Below are positions 9,159 through 19,404 of a stretch of DNA of 64,000 nt, piece by piece. A program made the position numbers and the translations under genes. Each line of letters starts with the position of its first letter. Position 1 is the stretch's first letter. Source of the stretch: Doryteuthis pealeii (Eukaryota > Mollusca > Cephalopoda > Myopsida > Loliginidae); assembly GCA_023376005.1 (NCBI GenBank), contig CM042150.1, positions 76,886,912-76,950,911 on the forward strand, written 5' to 3'. The notes beneath the pieces are model-generated. The model did not search any database and was not told the DNA's origin. It saw only the letters and a list, made by a program, of their open reading frames with translations.

Positions 9159-10012
9159 ACACTGGTTTACAAAGAAATTGAGGCAAGCACAAAATAGCTG
9201 TTTTAACCTAATTTGGAGGTGCTGAATTCAGATTTGAAATCCGTTTTTACTCATCACCTCTAGTTTTTTAGATATGCATACTGTACATTTTGTACACATA
9301 CTGTACATAAAGTTGTATATGCATTCAGAGTTAATTTCTAATATTGTGTGACTTATGTCTTCTTTTTTAGTTATTATGCAGGAAACGAGAGCATGGGAAG
9401 CATTTAAGTCAGTCTGTAGTGGCATCCTTGGTAACACATACGTACCAAATTACCAAGCCTGTATTGAGAAGTTGCTAAAGACTTATGAGGATATGGGATG
9501 CCGAATGACACTCAAAATTCATTTTTTCCATTCCCACCTAAACTTCTTCCCTCCAAACCTTGGATCAGTGAGTGATGAGCACGGAGAAAATTCCACCAAG
9601 ACATTATGAAGATGGAGAGCAATTACCAAGACAAGTGGAACCCCGGCATGATGGGAGATTTCTGCTGGATGCTCTTGCGTGACATCCCGGTGGCAAAATA
9701 CAGCAGATCATCTAAGAAAACACACTTCTAACTGTCTGCGGTACTATGAATTGTGTACATTGTGTCATCCAAGTATATTTATTCCGTCAATGTTCTTTAT
9801 CTATCCTGTTTTATCTGTAATAAGCTGATGCAACTGTTGAAATAAGTACGTATATACTCTGTATATACTAAAATGAGACTATTTAAAAGACAGAAAACTA
9901 GAGGTGATAGAGCAAAACTGTTTATAAATTTGAATTCAGCACACCCAAATTAGTAAAAACACCTATTCACATTCTTGCCTCAGACAAAAAATATTTTTTT
10001 GTAAATCAGTGT
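9159..10012. mobile_element. 854-bp element with long terminal inverted repeats around a gene fragment
   Basis: The left end (9159-9267) and right end (9894-10012) are inverted copies: both begin, reading inward, ACACTG(G/A)TTTACAAA, then GAGGCAAG, then TAATTTGG, GTGCTGAATTCA and ATCACCTCTAGTTTT. They differ by substitutions and small indels. The interior holds the terminal exon of an uncharacterised protein family (9382-9731). The termini and size fit a non-autonomous DNA transposon that carries or captured this exon. No unambiguous target-site duplication is visible. The alternative is that the inverted repeats are normal flanks of a multicopy gene unit. Confidence 0.65.
9382..9731 (+). pseudogene. 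3'-terminal exon of an uncharacterised repeat-associated protein (frameshifted)
   Basis: A pyrimidine-rich stretch ending in TTATTATGCAG precedes an open frame reading AWEAFKSVCSGILGNT, then MTLKIHFFHSHLNFFP, then NLGSVSDEHGE. One extra base near 9590 shifts the frame; in the next frame it continues FHQDIMKMESNYQDKWNPGM, then GDFCWMLLRD, then KYSRSSKKTHF and a stop at 9729-9731. The block DEHGERFHQD and a following YQGKW are the hallmarks of a multicopy uncharacterised protein family seen in arthropods and molluscs, remembered rather than searched. The function is unknown. The frameshift makes this copy a pseudogene unless it is a sequencing error. Confidence 0.75.
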
Positions 10013-10523
10013 AATTGTCCTTTTTAATTAACAAGGGTAATAGTAGTTAAATAAGTATTAAAACACATGAGAAATAAAGAGAGCATGTTATACTATGTAT
10101 TGCACAAATAACATTTAGGGTGAATCGTATTAATTCATTTACTTGTTGCTCTCATTTTAAATCTGTCCAGAGAATTTTTGAGGCACTCAGTAAAAAGTGG
10201 TCTTGGGATCAATTATGTTATTGAAAAGTGCCCAGAAAAGTCAAGGTTATAACTACTACCACTTTTACAGCTGAGTAGAAAGGATATATCTATTTTCTAA
10301 AAGAGGAAGAGCAATGAAAAAGTATTACTATTTTTTTAAGTGCTTAACAAAGACATCAAAAGTAATGTCGGCCATTTTGTAGCTCTTCTCAACAGTGCCC
10401 TGTTTTTATATCCCTTTTTGAACTTTGCCAATTTTGCTTTGATGCTGAACTGAACTGTTACTTCTTCATTTTGAGCACCCACAGGTTTTAGCTTCTTTGA
10501 TAGACCTATTTCTTGTAACTTAG

Positions 10524-10528
<5 letters not shown>
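10013..10528. other. Unassigned stretch
   Basis: A minus-strand frame over 10336-10530 has a normal amino-acid mix (for example KLKPVGAQNEEVTVQFSIKA) but no family I recognise. It runs into the neighbouring TA repeat and is not called a gene. Confidence 0.4.

Positions 10529-10582
<54 letters not shown>
10529..10582. repeat. (TA)n microsatellite
   Basis: About 26 TA units. Confidence 0.95.
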
Positions 10583-10584
<2 letters not shown>

Positions 10585-10639
10585 CACCATGTGATATCAG
10601 AAAGGATTGATTCTGGGGAAAAATAGTTTTGCAGTTTTT

Positions 10640-11480
10640 TGGGATAATTGTTTCCTTTTAATTTTACATTAAGTATCTTATGCATTCTCTATGAGTTATT
10701 CTATTTCTTCATTTTCTATCCCAGAATCCTTTTCTACTTCCTGTTTTTATTTTTTTTTACCTCTTCATACTTTTATCCTCTTTTCTTTTTCTTTTCGTTT
10801 TTGTTTCTTTTTCACTTTTACTACATATTTTTAGTTCCATAACAATTTTCTCCTTTTTCTTTCATACACACTTTTTTCTTTATCACTTTCTTTCCTTTAT
10901 AGAGAAAGTCCATTTCATTATTTTTTTTTGATTTGATCTCATCCATTACATTGGAATTTTTTCTCTCTTTCTTTGTAATCTCTCTTTCTTTTTCTTTCTT
11001 TATTTGCAGTCCTTTTCTTTATTTTCTGTCCTTCTTTATTTCTTAGCTTTTTGCCTTCATTCTTCCTTTGCTGTCAAACTTTCTTCAGTGTTTTTCTTTC
11101 TTTTTGTATTTCTTTGTCTTTGTCTTTTTCTTTTATTTATTTCTTTCTTTTCATCTTTCATTTACTTCTTTCTTTCCTTCACTTATTTTTTTATTTCCTT
11201 CTTTCTTTCATTCACTTCTCTCTTTCTTTCTCTGTTTCATTATCTAGAATTTTTTTTCTTTCCTACATATTGTTTCGTCTTTCTTTTTCATTTTTCTTCC
11301 TCTTTTTTCTTCTTTCAAATTTAACCCTTCTTTTCTTTTTTAAATATAATCCTGAATTTTATCTATTTCAAAATTTTTATTGCCATTTTGCTTCTTTTAT
11401 TTTCCTTCTTTCCCTTCCTTCAATTATTCATTTTTTTCTGTTTTTACTTTTTTCTTCTGCTTTTTCATTCTTCTTTGAAT
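10640..11480. repeat. Long polypyrimidine tract
   Basis: About 840 bases in which the plus strand is overwhelmingly T and C, built from irregular TTTC, TTCC and TTTTC units. The long Phe/Leu/Ser-rich frames here are by-products of composition. Such tracts can form triplex or H-DNA. No SINE or exon is embedded that I could see. Confidence 0.85.
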
Positions 11481-12019
11481 CACCTACTAAACATATCCAC
11501 ATCAAATCAGAAAAATTCTTTCATCCAATAAAACACTCATTTTCTATCTTATTTCCCTTATTTCCTAACAAACTTTCTGTAAAATCTTTCTTTAATTACA
11601 ATAATTATCAGCCTGTATCAATAGTCTCCATCTAATTAACAGTCTGTTGATGTTCTTGGTTCCCTTGTATTTCTTAATCCAAAAATTCAATTTTCCAGGG
11701 TGCAACTTTAAAAGAAAATATTCATCCCAATCCCCAGGGTTTTACTTACATCTACTGACAAAAGTTGCAAGATGTATCTGGTGCCATCTGGGAGGTTTAC
11801 TGTCTGGAGAATGAAATGATCCTTTGATCTTTTTGCTAAACTCTTTCACAAAATTTCCATCCTGTTTTATCCCATCTTCTTGCAACAAGTAATATTTGAC
11901 AATAAATGTAGATTTTTGCTATATTCTACTAAGAAATGTTTTAAGAGAAAAACTTCTACATCTATATACACAATTATCATACATAGATATATAATGATAT
12001 ATGTTATATACATATGTGT

Positions 12020-12020
<1 letters not shown>
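11481..12020. other. Unassigned stretch
   Basis: Ordinary AT-rich sequence downstream of the pyrimidine tract; nothing recognised. Confidence 0.45.

Positions 12021-12021
<1 letters not shown>

Positions 12022-12063
<42 letters not shown>
12022..12063. repeat. Compound (CA)n(TA)n microsatellite
   Basis: About 15 CA units followed by about 6 TA units. Confidence 0.95.
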
Positions 12064-12160
12064 CATATATGTGTGCATATAAAACCTAAAATCTTAAGTT
12101 CAAATGTCCACAAATGTTCTTTTATATAATTGATTCTTCCCAATTATTCTTTCTTTTACT

Positions 12161-12215
12161 TATCTGATATCTATCTATCTTTATGAATTTGACAATTTTC
12201 TATCTATCTATATCT
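12161..12215. repeat. Short (TATC)n tracts
   Basis: Two short runs of TATC/CTAT units separated by unique sequence; another lies near 12838-12892. Confidence 0.7.
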
Positions 12216-12358
12216 AGTTAATCAATTATGTGATTTGTAATAAGCAAGAAACTCTTAGTTACCAAGCATTGTTGACTTCAGGTCTTTACTACTCTTAGAT
12301 ATACATGCTCTCTCAATGATATTGAGCACTCTTTAATTAAAAACATTTCAAACTATAT

Positions 12359-12370
12359 TATCTCTCTCTC

Positions 12371-12405
<35 letters not shown>
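12359..12405. repeat. Compound (CT)n(TA)n microsatellite
   Basis: CT units then TA units, directly abutting the head of the SINE-A at 12406. Confidence 0.9.
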
Positions 12406-12407
<2 letters not shown>

Positions 12408-12715
12408 AGGCGCGTGGAAAATGGACTTGTCGGTTCAAGTTCAATTCCTAGACGAAGCTGATGGCATTTCACATAGCGCTAATACCCTTGGGAAAGGTAT
12501 GAATCCATATATTTTCCCTCCAGCTATGGGTTAAATAGTAGGGCAGACTGGGCCCTTCAGCCTTGGGTAGGTAACCAGTCTAGGAGAGGGATAACTCTGA
12601 ATTCAAAATTCCTGAGGTCAGTCTTTGATTGGGTTCGTGGCATTCCTTGATGCACCAATTCTTTCCTATCGACTGTGCCAAAAAGTAGGGAATGGTCCTA
12701 CACAAGCTTCACCAC
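12406..12715 (+). mobile_element. SINE-A copy, near full length
   Basis: Head GGAGGCGCGTGGAAAATGG, B-box region GGTTCAAGTTCAATTCCT, then TTTCACATAGCGCTAATACC, CCTCCAGCTATGG, GGGCAGACTGGGCCCTTCAG and AACCAGTCTAGGAGAGGGA. This is one of the better copies for building a consensus. The upstream (TA)n abuts the head with no gap. Confidence 0.85.
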
Positions 12716-13514
12716 TATAAACAAATCACTGTGTTGGTTGTTCACTAGATGAATACTCATGCGTCGAAAATCGACGAGAGAGTCCATTTTTTAAATTTAT
12801 ATATATATATATATATTTATGTGACAATCTATTCCAATCTATCTATCAAATAATTATCTATTTAATCATTATCTATCTATCTTTATCTATTTGTTCATGA
12901 TTTCCCTTTCTATTTTGGTCAGTTCATTTGTCTAGTAAGATATTTACAACAAAATGTAAACAAATCTCATTTCATCTCTGTCACCTGTTGCCCTTAGGGA
13001 AACACAATTTAATAGTTGGTGATATAAAAAACATTTTTCAGTATGAAATCTAAAAGATACTGAAAAAAAATCTCTTTCATTTATCTTTCAGAGATGAATA
13101 TGTCTGAACATGAGAACAAGATCTAACAGTGATATTAATCCAAGCAAAATATAATTTTAAAAGAGGAAATGAAGCACAACAATTTATTGATTAAAAGCAA
13201 CTGTAAAGTGACATTAGAATAAAAAGTCATTTTTCTTTCAACTTAATTCATTAAAAAGATATTTATCATTTTACAATTGATTTGCCTTTATAAGCTATTT
13301 ACAATAAAAACTGAATCCTTTTGACTGAAATAATTCTGTTTGAGTAATTTTCACTGGGCATAGATAACTTACTTGTGTAAGTAAATAAATGTATATTTAG
13401 AGGAAGTTAAACAATGTGGTAAGAGGTAGGAGTGAGAGGCATTGGTGGTCTGAATCTTATGTTGGCACAGATTGAATATTTTCTTTGAAGAAAATGCATA
13501 ACATGCAAATTTCC
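12716..13514. other. Unassigned stretch
   Basis: A short TA run at 12800-12820 and TATC units near 12840-12890; otherwise nothing recognised. Confidence 0.45.
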
Positions 13515-14130
13515 TACACAGTCTATGAAACAGATCATCATCATGAAGATCTGCTAACATCATGTATTACCTTGAAACTATCTCACCATCCAACCCTATT
13601 TGTCATTACTCTTTGTAAATCCTCTAGATGGCATCCAGTGTGTGTACAGCTGATGAATGTAAGTTTTTGCTGGCTGACCAACAGTGGTGTGGCCATGTGT
13701 TGGAATCCATAAGAGAACATTGCTTATGAGTTTATCCTTGCTTGCTCAGCATGCACTGCTCAACTTAATTGGATGGTTTGTAAGATAGGAAGTAAGTGGC
13801 TGTATATTTGCTGTATGGTAGGGCACTGATTCCAGGATTTGTTCAAAACAGCATCATCCTTGTGTAGTTCCTATCTTGCTTTTTATGAGATATTGCTACT
13901 GAGGTAAATGAACTACTATATTAATTTCAAACGCCAATTTAATGAAATGTCACCATCTAGATTAAAACACATGAACTCAGTTCTATCTGAGTACATGTTT
14001 TCTGTGCAGTAAAGATTTAATTTGAGCAGGAGTATTTACAAGAAGTGCTAGATCATCTGCATAGTCTGCATCAGTGATAGTTTATGTGGGATCTCATCTA
14101 CAGATAGTTTTGCTATCACCTACAGAATGA
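13515..14130 (-). pseudogene. LINE ORF2 remnant with YADD motif, internally deleted
   Basis: On the minus strand TITDADYADDLALLVNTPAQ is encoded at about 14092-14030; YADD is the catalytic motif of reverse transcriptase. It continues in other frames with TEFMCFNLDGDIS, then jumps by deletion to LNKSWNQCPTIQQIYSHLLP, and ends with HTGCHLEDLQRVM, NRVGW and a short GAT-rich end. Multiple stops and frameshifts are present. The same LINE family gives the fragments at 21870-22150 and 28225-28520. The R4/RTE-like placement is approximate. Confidence 0.8.
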
Positions 14131-14574
14131 AAAATGTATATTACTTAAGGGAACAAGGTATATTGTAGAAAGAAAACAAGTTCTGCTTTAGATGTGCAGT
14201 TTAGATAACAGAAAGACTTGGCTTTCGACTAGAGTGGAATCAAGTCTTTCAATAGAAGGAGAATTAAATCTTTCAACTAAAGGAGAATTAATTCTCTCTT
14301 GCTTGTAACAAATAATAAGCTAAAAACTTACATTATCATTTGGGTTTTGAGCTATTTCCTATGGAAGGTTTTTATTGGGTCTTTGGTACCAACAAAAAAT
14401 CATGGAATTTAAGTAAATACTTATTGATTAGCACCTTATTTGAAAATCATCAGGTGTGGTATTTAACAAAGAATTTCAAGAATCCATACCTTTCTGAAAT
14501 CTACATTTTTTATGGATTTCTTTTTAAATATTGAAACCTTTTAATCTTTTGGGAAATTGTCTTTATACCTGGAA
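14131..14574. other. Unassigned stretch
   Basis: Contains two tandem versions of a motif like AAGGAGAATTAA(A/T)TCT near 14256-14300; no other feature. Confidence 0.4.
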
Positions 14575-14784
14575 TCAATCATTTATATACACATTGTTTC
14601 AGCCAATATGCTCTCTGGATTTCTTCAGAGTTCCCGTGTTCAACAAAAAACACCCGAAGAAGACCGGAGAGCACATTGGCTGAAATGTTGAGTATATTAA
14701 CAATAAAGATGAGGACAACAGTCTGAAAAATCTAGATAATACATATTATCTAGCCTCATCTAAAAAAATCAGACTAATAATATC
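14575..14784. mobile_element. Fold-back element, one end truncated
   Basis: The inner arms at 14589-14624 and 14656-14690 pair (core CAGCCAATATGCTCTCTGG against its complement), leaving a 31-base loop. The right side continues with AATAAAGATGAGGACAACAG and then TCTGAAAAATCTAGATAATA, the same outer sequence as in the elements at 15-440 and 58262-58385. The matching left outer arm is mostly lost. Confidence 0.6.
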
Positions 14785-16640
14785 TTCTTTCTTTGCTTCA
14801 CACTTAATTCTGTTTTAAAGATTTTGATGTTCCTTCATTTATGCATATTATGTAAATTAATGAACGTAAAATAAACATAAAATAAATGGGTATTGTTTGT
14901 ATTACAAATGTAAACACAACAACAGGGTCTTTTTTAACTCTTGATTTGCTGGCAAACAAAAAAAGGATAATTTGGATTTTTGGCTAGAAAAGTTCCAATG
15001 AGATGTCTACTTTATATAGTTAAGCAAAAAGATCAAGATTTAATTTAGCTAACCTGACAGACACAAGAAATAGGTAAAAGTTTGTTTTAATTTGTCTCTT
15101 TTGGGGCATTTCAATCCTTTGTGGATTATTTGATCCTAGAAGTTTAAACTATTGTATTTATAAAGTAGAAATATATTTAGGATATTTATAAGTATGCCTG
15201 TAAATATAGATTTTTTTCTTCAAGATAGAGGTTTGATTGAAGTTACATTTTATATACTCATTTGTAAACAATTATAGCTTCAAGAAACTATTCTTACAAC
15301 AAATAATTTACACACGGTTATATGTTTTCAAATATTTCGAACACAAATAATTTTCAAACACTTATTTAATCCATAGATTTAATCCACACATGGCAGGTAT
15401 TACCACTCCAGATCAGTATGGATATGGAAGTAATATGGAAGGGGTGACTAAATACAGAGCTACAGAAAAAGAGATTGCTCTTTTGGCAGAGGTGTCCTGG
15501 GTGTGACAATGCATGCATTGACTTTTTTCACCCCCCCCCCCGCACACTGTAACTGTAACCTAGTAAAAAATGGTATGTCATAGATTTTTATTACACCAAT
15601 ATACTCAAAGTGCTTTGATTGCTAGAATAAAACAATTTCCAGTACAATTTGCAACTGAATGATAATTCTGTGGGGTTTGTGTTCATGATCAAGGTTATTT
15701 TTTTAATCATCCAAATTTTTCATATAATATAGATAATCATGAAAGGCAAACGAGAACTCTTCACTCCTCCTTAAATAGAAGCAGCAATATCATCATGGAC
15801 TGCTGTTACAATGGAAATCCAACAGATTGACATGTCATATCGTAAAATCTAAAGCTGATAGGAAAGGATACCAATCATTCTTCTTGGTCATGGTATTTCT
15901 TCTTTTTTTTTTTTTTAAATTTCTGACCAGAATCAAAATGGAACTGAATAACAAAAGAACTGTCTGGGCAGCAAAAGAATAGTTGAAATACTTCCACCCT
16001 AATGAGGTTGTGAAATAAAAATAAATGAAAAAAATGAAAAAATATTAAGACGTAATTCTGACTGCATTGAAAATTGGAACTGAACTGAAAGTTAAATGTT
16101 AATTGACTATTTAGAAATTTTTTGTCCGTTTTTCTTTTACTTTTTTTTCCCCAGATTTTATTATAAAATCTGCTGTGTAGGTTTCTATAGAGTCAGGAAA
16201 GTTTAAGGACTTTTTTCATTAAAATCTTTTTTTCTTATTCTTTCACCAGAAATAATATGTCAGGCTTTGTGTTCATTATGTTCTAAAAATACTTTTAAGA
16301 ATACTGGTTGAAAAATATGAAAAATGCCTCCTGCCATGTGGACGCATTAAAGAAATTGCTTAAATCACATGCACTCAAATTGTTTCAATGGCAAGTATAA
16401 TATAAGTGATTTTAATTATCAACCTATGCTGGATAAGTTCATAGTAGGAATAAAAAAAAGGAAAATAAAAAATAAAAATGAAACTACTCATTTGCTCTTT
16501 TTATTTATTTTAATTTTCTTTATTGAATCTATCTCAAAGAAACTTAATGCATAGCTTAATACTTTTTTTAAAAACCAATAGACTCTATTGTCTCATTTAT
16601 GGGACATTTACAAAAAATGTTATATTATTTTATTTATACA
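14785..16640. other. AT-rich DNA with nothing assigned
   Basis: A C run at 15531-15541 and T runs near 15903. No recognisable element. The final part (about 16560-16640) leads into a mariner-end-like sequence. Confidence 0.45.
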
Positions 16641-16733
16641 TTTCAAATATTGTTTATTTCTATCTTGGTAAATTTAGCTTCAATCTTGATATTCTTCGAA
16701 CATACTTCATATACATACAGAATACATACATAC

Positions 16734-16735
<2 letters not shown>
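16641..16735. mobile_element. Possible mariner terminal remnant
   Basis: TTTCTATCTTGGTAAATTTA followed by GCTTCAATCTTGATATTCTT parallels 6820-6862, where the same sequence runs into a GACACACCTTGT terminal repeat. Here the terminus is replaced by a TA microsatellite. Confidence 0.4.
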
Positions 16736-16779
<44 letters not shown>

Positions 16780-16793
16780 ATATATATATATGT
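16736..16793. repeat. (TA)n microsatellite
   Basis: About 28 TA units with a single phase break, abutting a SINE-A copy. Confidence 0.95.
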
Positions 16794-16796
16794 ATT

Positions 16797-17077
16797 TATC
16801 AACCCTCTTCCTAAGTAGGATGTGACACAATGTCAATTTTTTATTAGAGTATAATAGGTTGAATTCAGACTTCTCCTTCTAGACTGGTTTCCATACGGAG
16901 GTTAAAAAAACCCTGTCAGTTCCACTATTTATCTATAGCTAAAGGGAGAAATTTGTATTAATTTTTCATGAGTGTATTAGTTCTATACGAAATGCAAGCA
17001 GTCTTGTCATGAATTTGAACTGATGTCACCATGTCCATTTCCTACTACAATAACAACTGCTCCACGGGCACCTCCCT
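16797..17077 (-). mobile_element. SINE-A copy
   Basis: Reverse-complement landmarks: AAGTAGGATGTGACACAATG, CTTCTAGACTGGTTTCCATA, ATCTATAGCTAAAGGGAGAA, GAAATGCAAGCAGTCTTGTC, AATTTGAACTGATG and a head ending CCACGGGCACCTCC. Near full length; both ends abut microsatellites. Confidence 0.8.
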
Positions 17078-17079
17078 AC

Positions 17080-17081
<2 letters not shown>

Positions 17082-17118
<37 letters not shown>

Positions 17119-17123
17119 TCACA

Positions 17124-17187
<64 letters not shown>

Positions 17188-17191
17188 ATAT
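17082..17191. repeat. Compound (CA)n(TA)n microsatellite
   Basis: Two CA blocks separated by GCACTCACAG, followed by TA units; attached to the head side of the SINE-A copy. Confidence 0.95.
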
Positions 17192-17474
17192 GCTCCCTTC
17201 CTGGTAGAACACTCTAGAGGAGACATTAGTTGAAGTCTCACTGTTTAGTGTAACACATTTACGCACCTGTTGTTTACAGATTTGAGTTCTCTGGTGATTG
17301 TAAAAACATGTATCCTGTAAGTATGAATCAATTATTTGTTCACTCCTGACTGACAGTCTCTACGAGTCAAAAGGGTAAGAAGCTTGGCAGACAAAAATTC
17401 TGTCGGGTTTCACTCCCGGCTAGAGGTAGCTGTTGAAAGAGTCAAGCTGCACTGATCCACGTGTCTGTGGATGA

Positions 17475-17476
<2 letters not shown>

Positions 17477-17518
<42 letters not shown>
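17477..17518. repeat. (TA)n microsatellite
   Basis: About 21 TA units. Confidence 0.95.
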
Positions 17519-17524
<6 letters not shown>

Positions 17525-17568
17525 AACAAAGAAAAAATTACATGCTAAAACCAATAATTCAAAATTAT

Positions 17569-17636
17569 GGGGCACCTAGTGAGAATTAAATTCACTCTGA
17601 ATGGTCAGTAACCATTACGCTACATAAGACCCCCTT
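17569..17636 (-). mobile_element. SINE-B fragment
   Basis: GGGGCACCTAGTGAGAATTA, then AATTCACTC and GTAACCATTACGCTA: the tRNA-like B-box, variable region and A-box of SINE-B in minus orientation. Confidence 0.6.
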
Positions 17637-18131
17637 TCAGGATATATAGGCTAGTAAAAATCCATTAGATATTGTATTTCAGTGATTTCTTTTAGTCTTG
17701 CAAGCTTTTGAGCATGAGTTCAGTCCTTACTGGGTGCTCTAGAAATGCAGACTTAAATGTGGTTATTAAGTAGAATCTTTGGAATCTGGAAGATCTTTGA
17801 TAATATTGCCATAAAAGATTATTGGATTGTGAAAGATTATCAAAAAGATACGGCTGCAAAGCTGATCTATATTTATTGAATAATTAAGAAGTGAATTATC
17901 TCATTGTATCTTCTCATCAAAGAAACTGGCAGCTACAATTAATTATGCTGAATTGATTTTTTTTCTTCTGCAAGGATTCACACAATGGCACAGACTTACA
18001 GAAATTCTGGTGAACTTTGGAAAATTGATTATCAGATAAAGATTTAAAAATTCTAAGAATATAGAATCTATGGTCATTTTTCAACATGGATGTACAGTTG
18101 TGTCTTAGATTTGTAACTGATAGTCTTACTA
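17637..18131. other. Unassigned stretch
   Basis: A plus-strand SINE-B-like scrap (AGCATGAGTTCAGTCCTTAC near 17710) and otherwise nothing recognised. Confidence 0.4.
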
Positions 18132-18648
18132 GGGTGAGTCAAAAGTTTTTCAATATTTTAGTACGTGATAGTATGCAGTGCATATATCATGTGTACACAG
18201 CAGTTAAAGCCATGGATGGTACTTGCTGTAATTGTTAGTATCATGATAATTGGTGGACTGATATGTGCATTGCTTTGTGATTTGAAAGCAGCACAAATAA
18301 ATATGTAACATAGTCTATTTTGGAAATTTATGCTTTACAAGTTTTAACTTGGCCATAATGCTGTGGAAGTAACTGAAAACGTTTCTTGTGTAAAAGGTAA
18401 AGATGCTAATTGTTGAAAAAACATTGCTTTGGTTGCAAGAACCTCAATGATCAGGCAGGATCAGGTAGGTCTAAAACTGTAGATTCCAAGGTTGTGCTTC
18501 CAGCCATAGAGTAGCACACTGAGAGTATCAGGCAAGCTTAATATCTTACAGTCCAGTGTGATTTGTCACAACAACCTTGGCTAAAGCATTTGGAGCTGCT
18601 GTATTGTGCCTTACTTAACCAAAATATTGCAAAACTTTTGACTCGCCC
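18132..18648 (+). mobile_element. mariner-like element, internally deleted, TA-flanked
   Basis: Starts GGGTGAGTCAAAAGTTTTTC after TA (18130-18131) and ends in the inverted counterpart CAAAACTTTTGACTCGCCC before TA (18649-18650), the target duplication of mariner elements. At 517 bp it is far shorter than an autonomous copy (about 1.3 kb). The interior encodes the N-terminal DNA-binding half of a transposase (see 18395-18625) and then meets the right terminus directly. The catalytic half is missing. A related copy lies at 60462-61004. Confidence 0.85.
18395..18625 (+). pseudogene. mariner transposase N-terminal (HTH) remnant
   Basis: With stops and a frameshift, the translation reads LVARTSMIRQDQVGLKL, then PRLCFQP, then STLRVSGKLNILQSSVICHN, then LTKILQNF. 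It aligns with the conserved mariner pattern of a basic linker (RARSGRP in other mariners) followed by a second helix-turn-helix (RxxSxELNIsqSSVvhHL). It is not functional. In the 60462-61004 copy the same residues are better kept, which helps the reading. Confidence 0.75.
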
Positions 18649-18697
18649 TAGTAGTGTCATTGACTGACTGATTAATATTTATGAAGGGGAAACAAAT

Positions 18698-19015
18698 AAA
18701 GATGCAGAATAAAAAAGTGTATTCATTGCAGAATCTAAATAAATAAAGTATTATAACTGATAAGATTAGTGTTATTGGCAGACTTATTAACATTTTGTAT
18801 GAGCAGGTGGCATTATGGCTACCATAATGGAAAAATGAAATTTGTGAACCAATTTCTAACTCTAGCTGAAACTATCTGCAGCAGGGATGGAAGAAATGTG
18901 CATTTAAGCTATCAAATGCAGTCTTCATCTTGTTGTATGACAAATCAAAATAGCGCATGTTTATCTTAAAACTTGATATCCCAATATTTTCTAGTTAAAA
19001 GCAATCTTAGGTCAT
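18698..19015. repeat. Diverged direct repeat, copy 1
   Basis: Shares blocks in the same order with 19405-19735: GCAGAATAAAAAAGTGTATT, TGGCTACCATAATGGAAAA, TTTGTGAACCAATTTC and CTTGATATCCCAATATTTTC. Roughly 700 bases separate the copies. It could be a local duplication or two copies of an unknown repeat. Confidence 0.55.
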
Positions 19016-19021
19016 TAATAG

Positions 19022-19245
19022 GTTAATTCTTCCAAGCAGAAACCATGTCAGGGATCAGAGTTCAAATTCTAACTGAATTTTTTCACTTCATGCTAATGTC
19101 CTTTGGAAAGAATCCCTCTTATGCATAAATAGTAAGGCAGACTGGGTTCCTTTGTCTTGGTTAGAAAACCAGTGTAGAAACCCCCCCCAAAAAAAAACGC
19201 TGAATTCAAATTACCTTTACTCCACTTAAAAACTAGCATTGTGTC
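19022..19245 (+). mobile_element. SINE-A copy
   Basis: GAGTTCAAATTCTAACTGAA, ATGCTAATGTCCTTTGGAAA, AGTAAGGCAGACTGGGTTCC and AACCAGTGTAGAAACC followed by a C run and an A run, then GCTGAATTCAAATTACC. It lies between the two copies of the local direct repeat. Confidence 0.75.
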
Positions 19246-19404
19246 ACTTTCAGTCGATGATGTAGAGGTTGGGTAAATACATATTTTACTTAAATATATG
19301 AAGATAACATTCACATGTCAAAAACATAGCCCCCCCCCCACACAGCTGCAATGGCATTGGTGATAAATTGTCTATCATAAAGCTGAAGATTTTATTAAGT
19401 GAAA

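Noticed and set aside
11004..11635. Long overlapping Phe/Leu/Ser-rich open frames (106 and 194 codons)
   Set aside because: They are produced by the T/C-only composition of the polypyrimidine tract; no domain, and both frames are equally open.
14345..14420. Similarity between this stretch (TATTGGGTCTTTGGTACCAAC) and 39640-39690 as a retroposon pair
   Set aside because: The match is short and weak and stops before the poly(A) at 39700.
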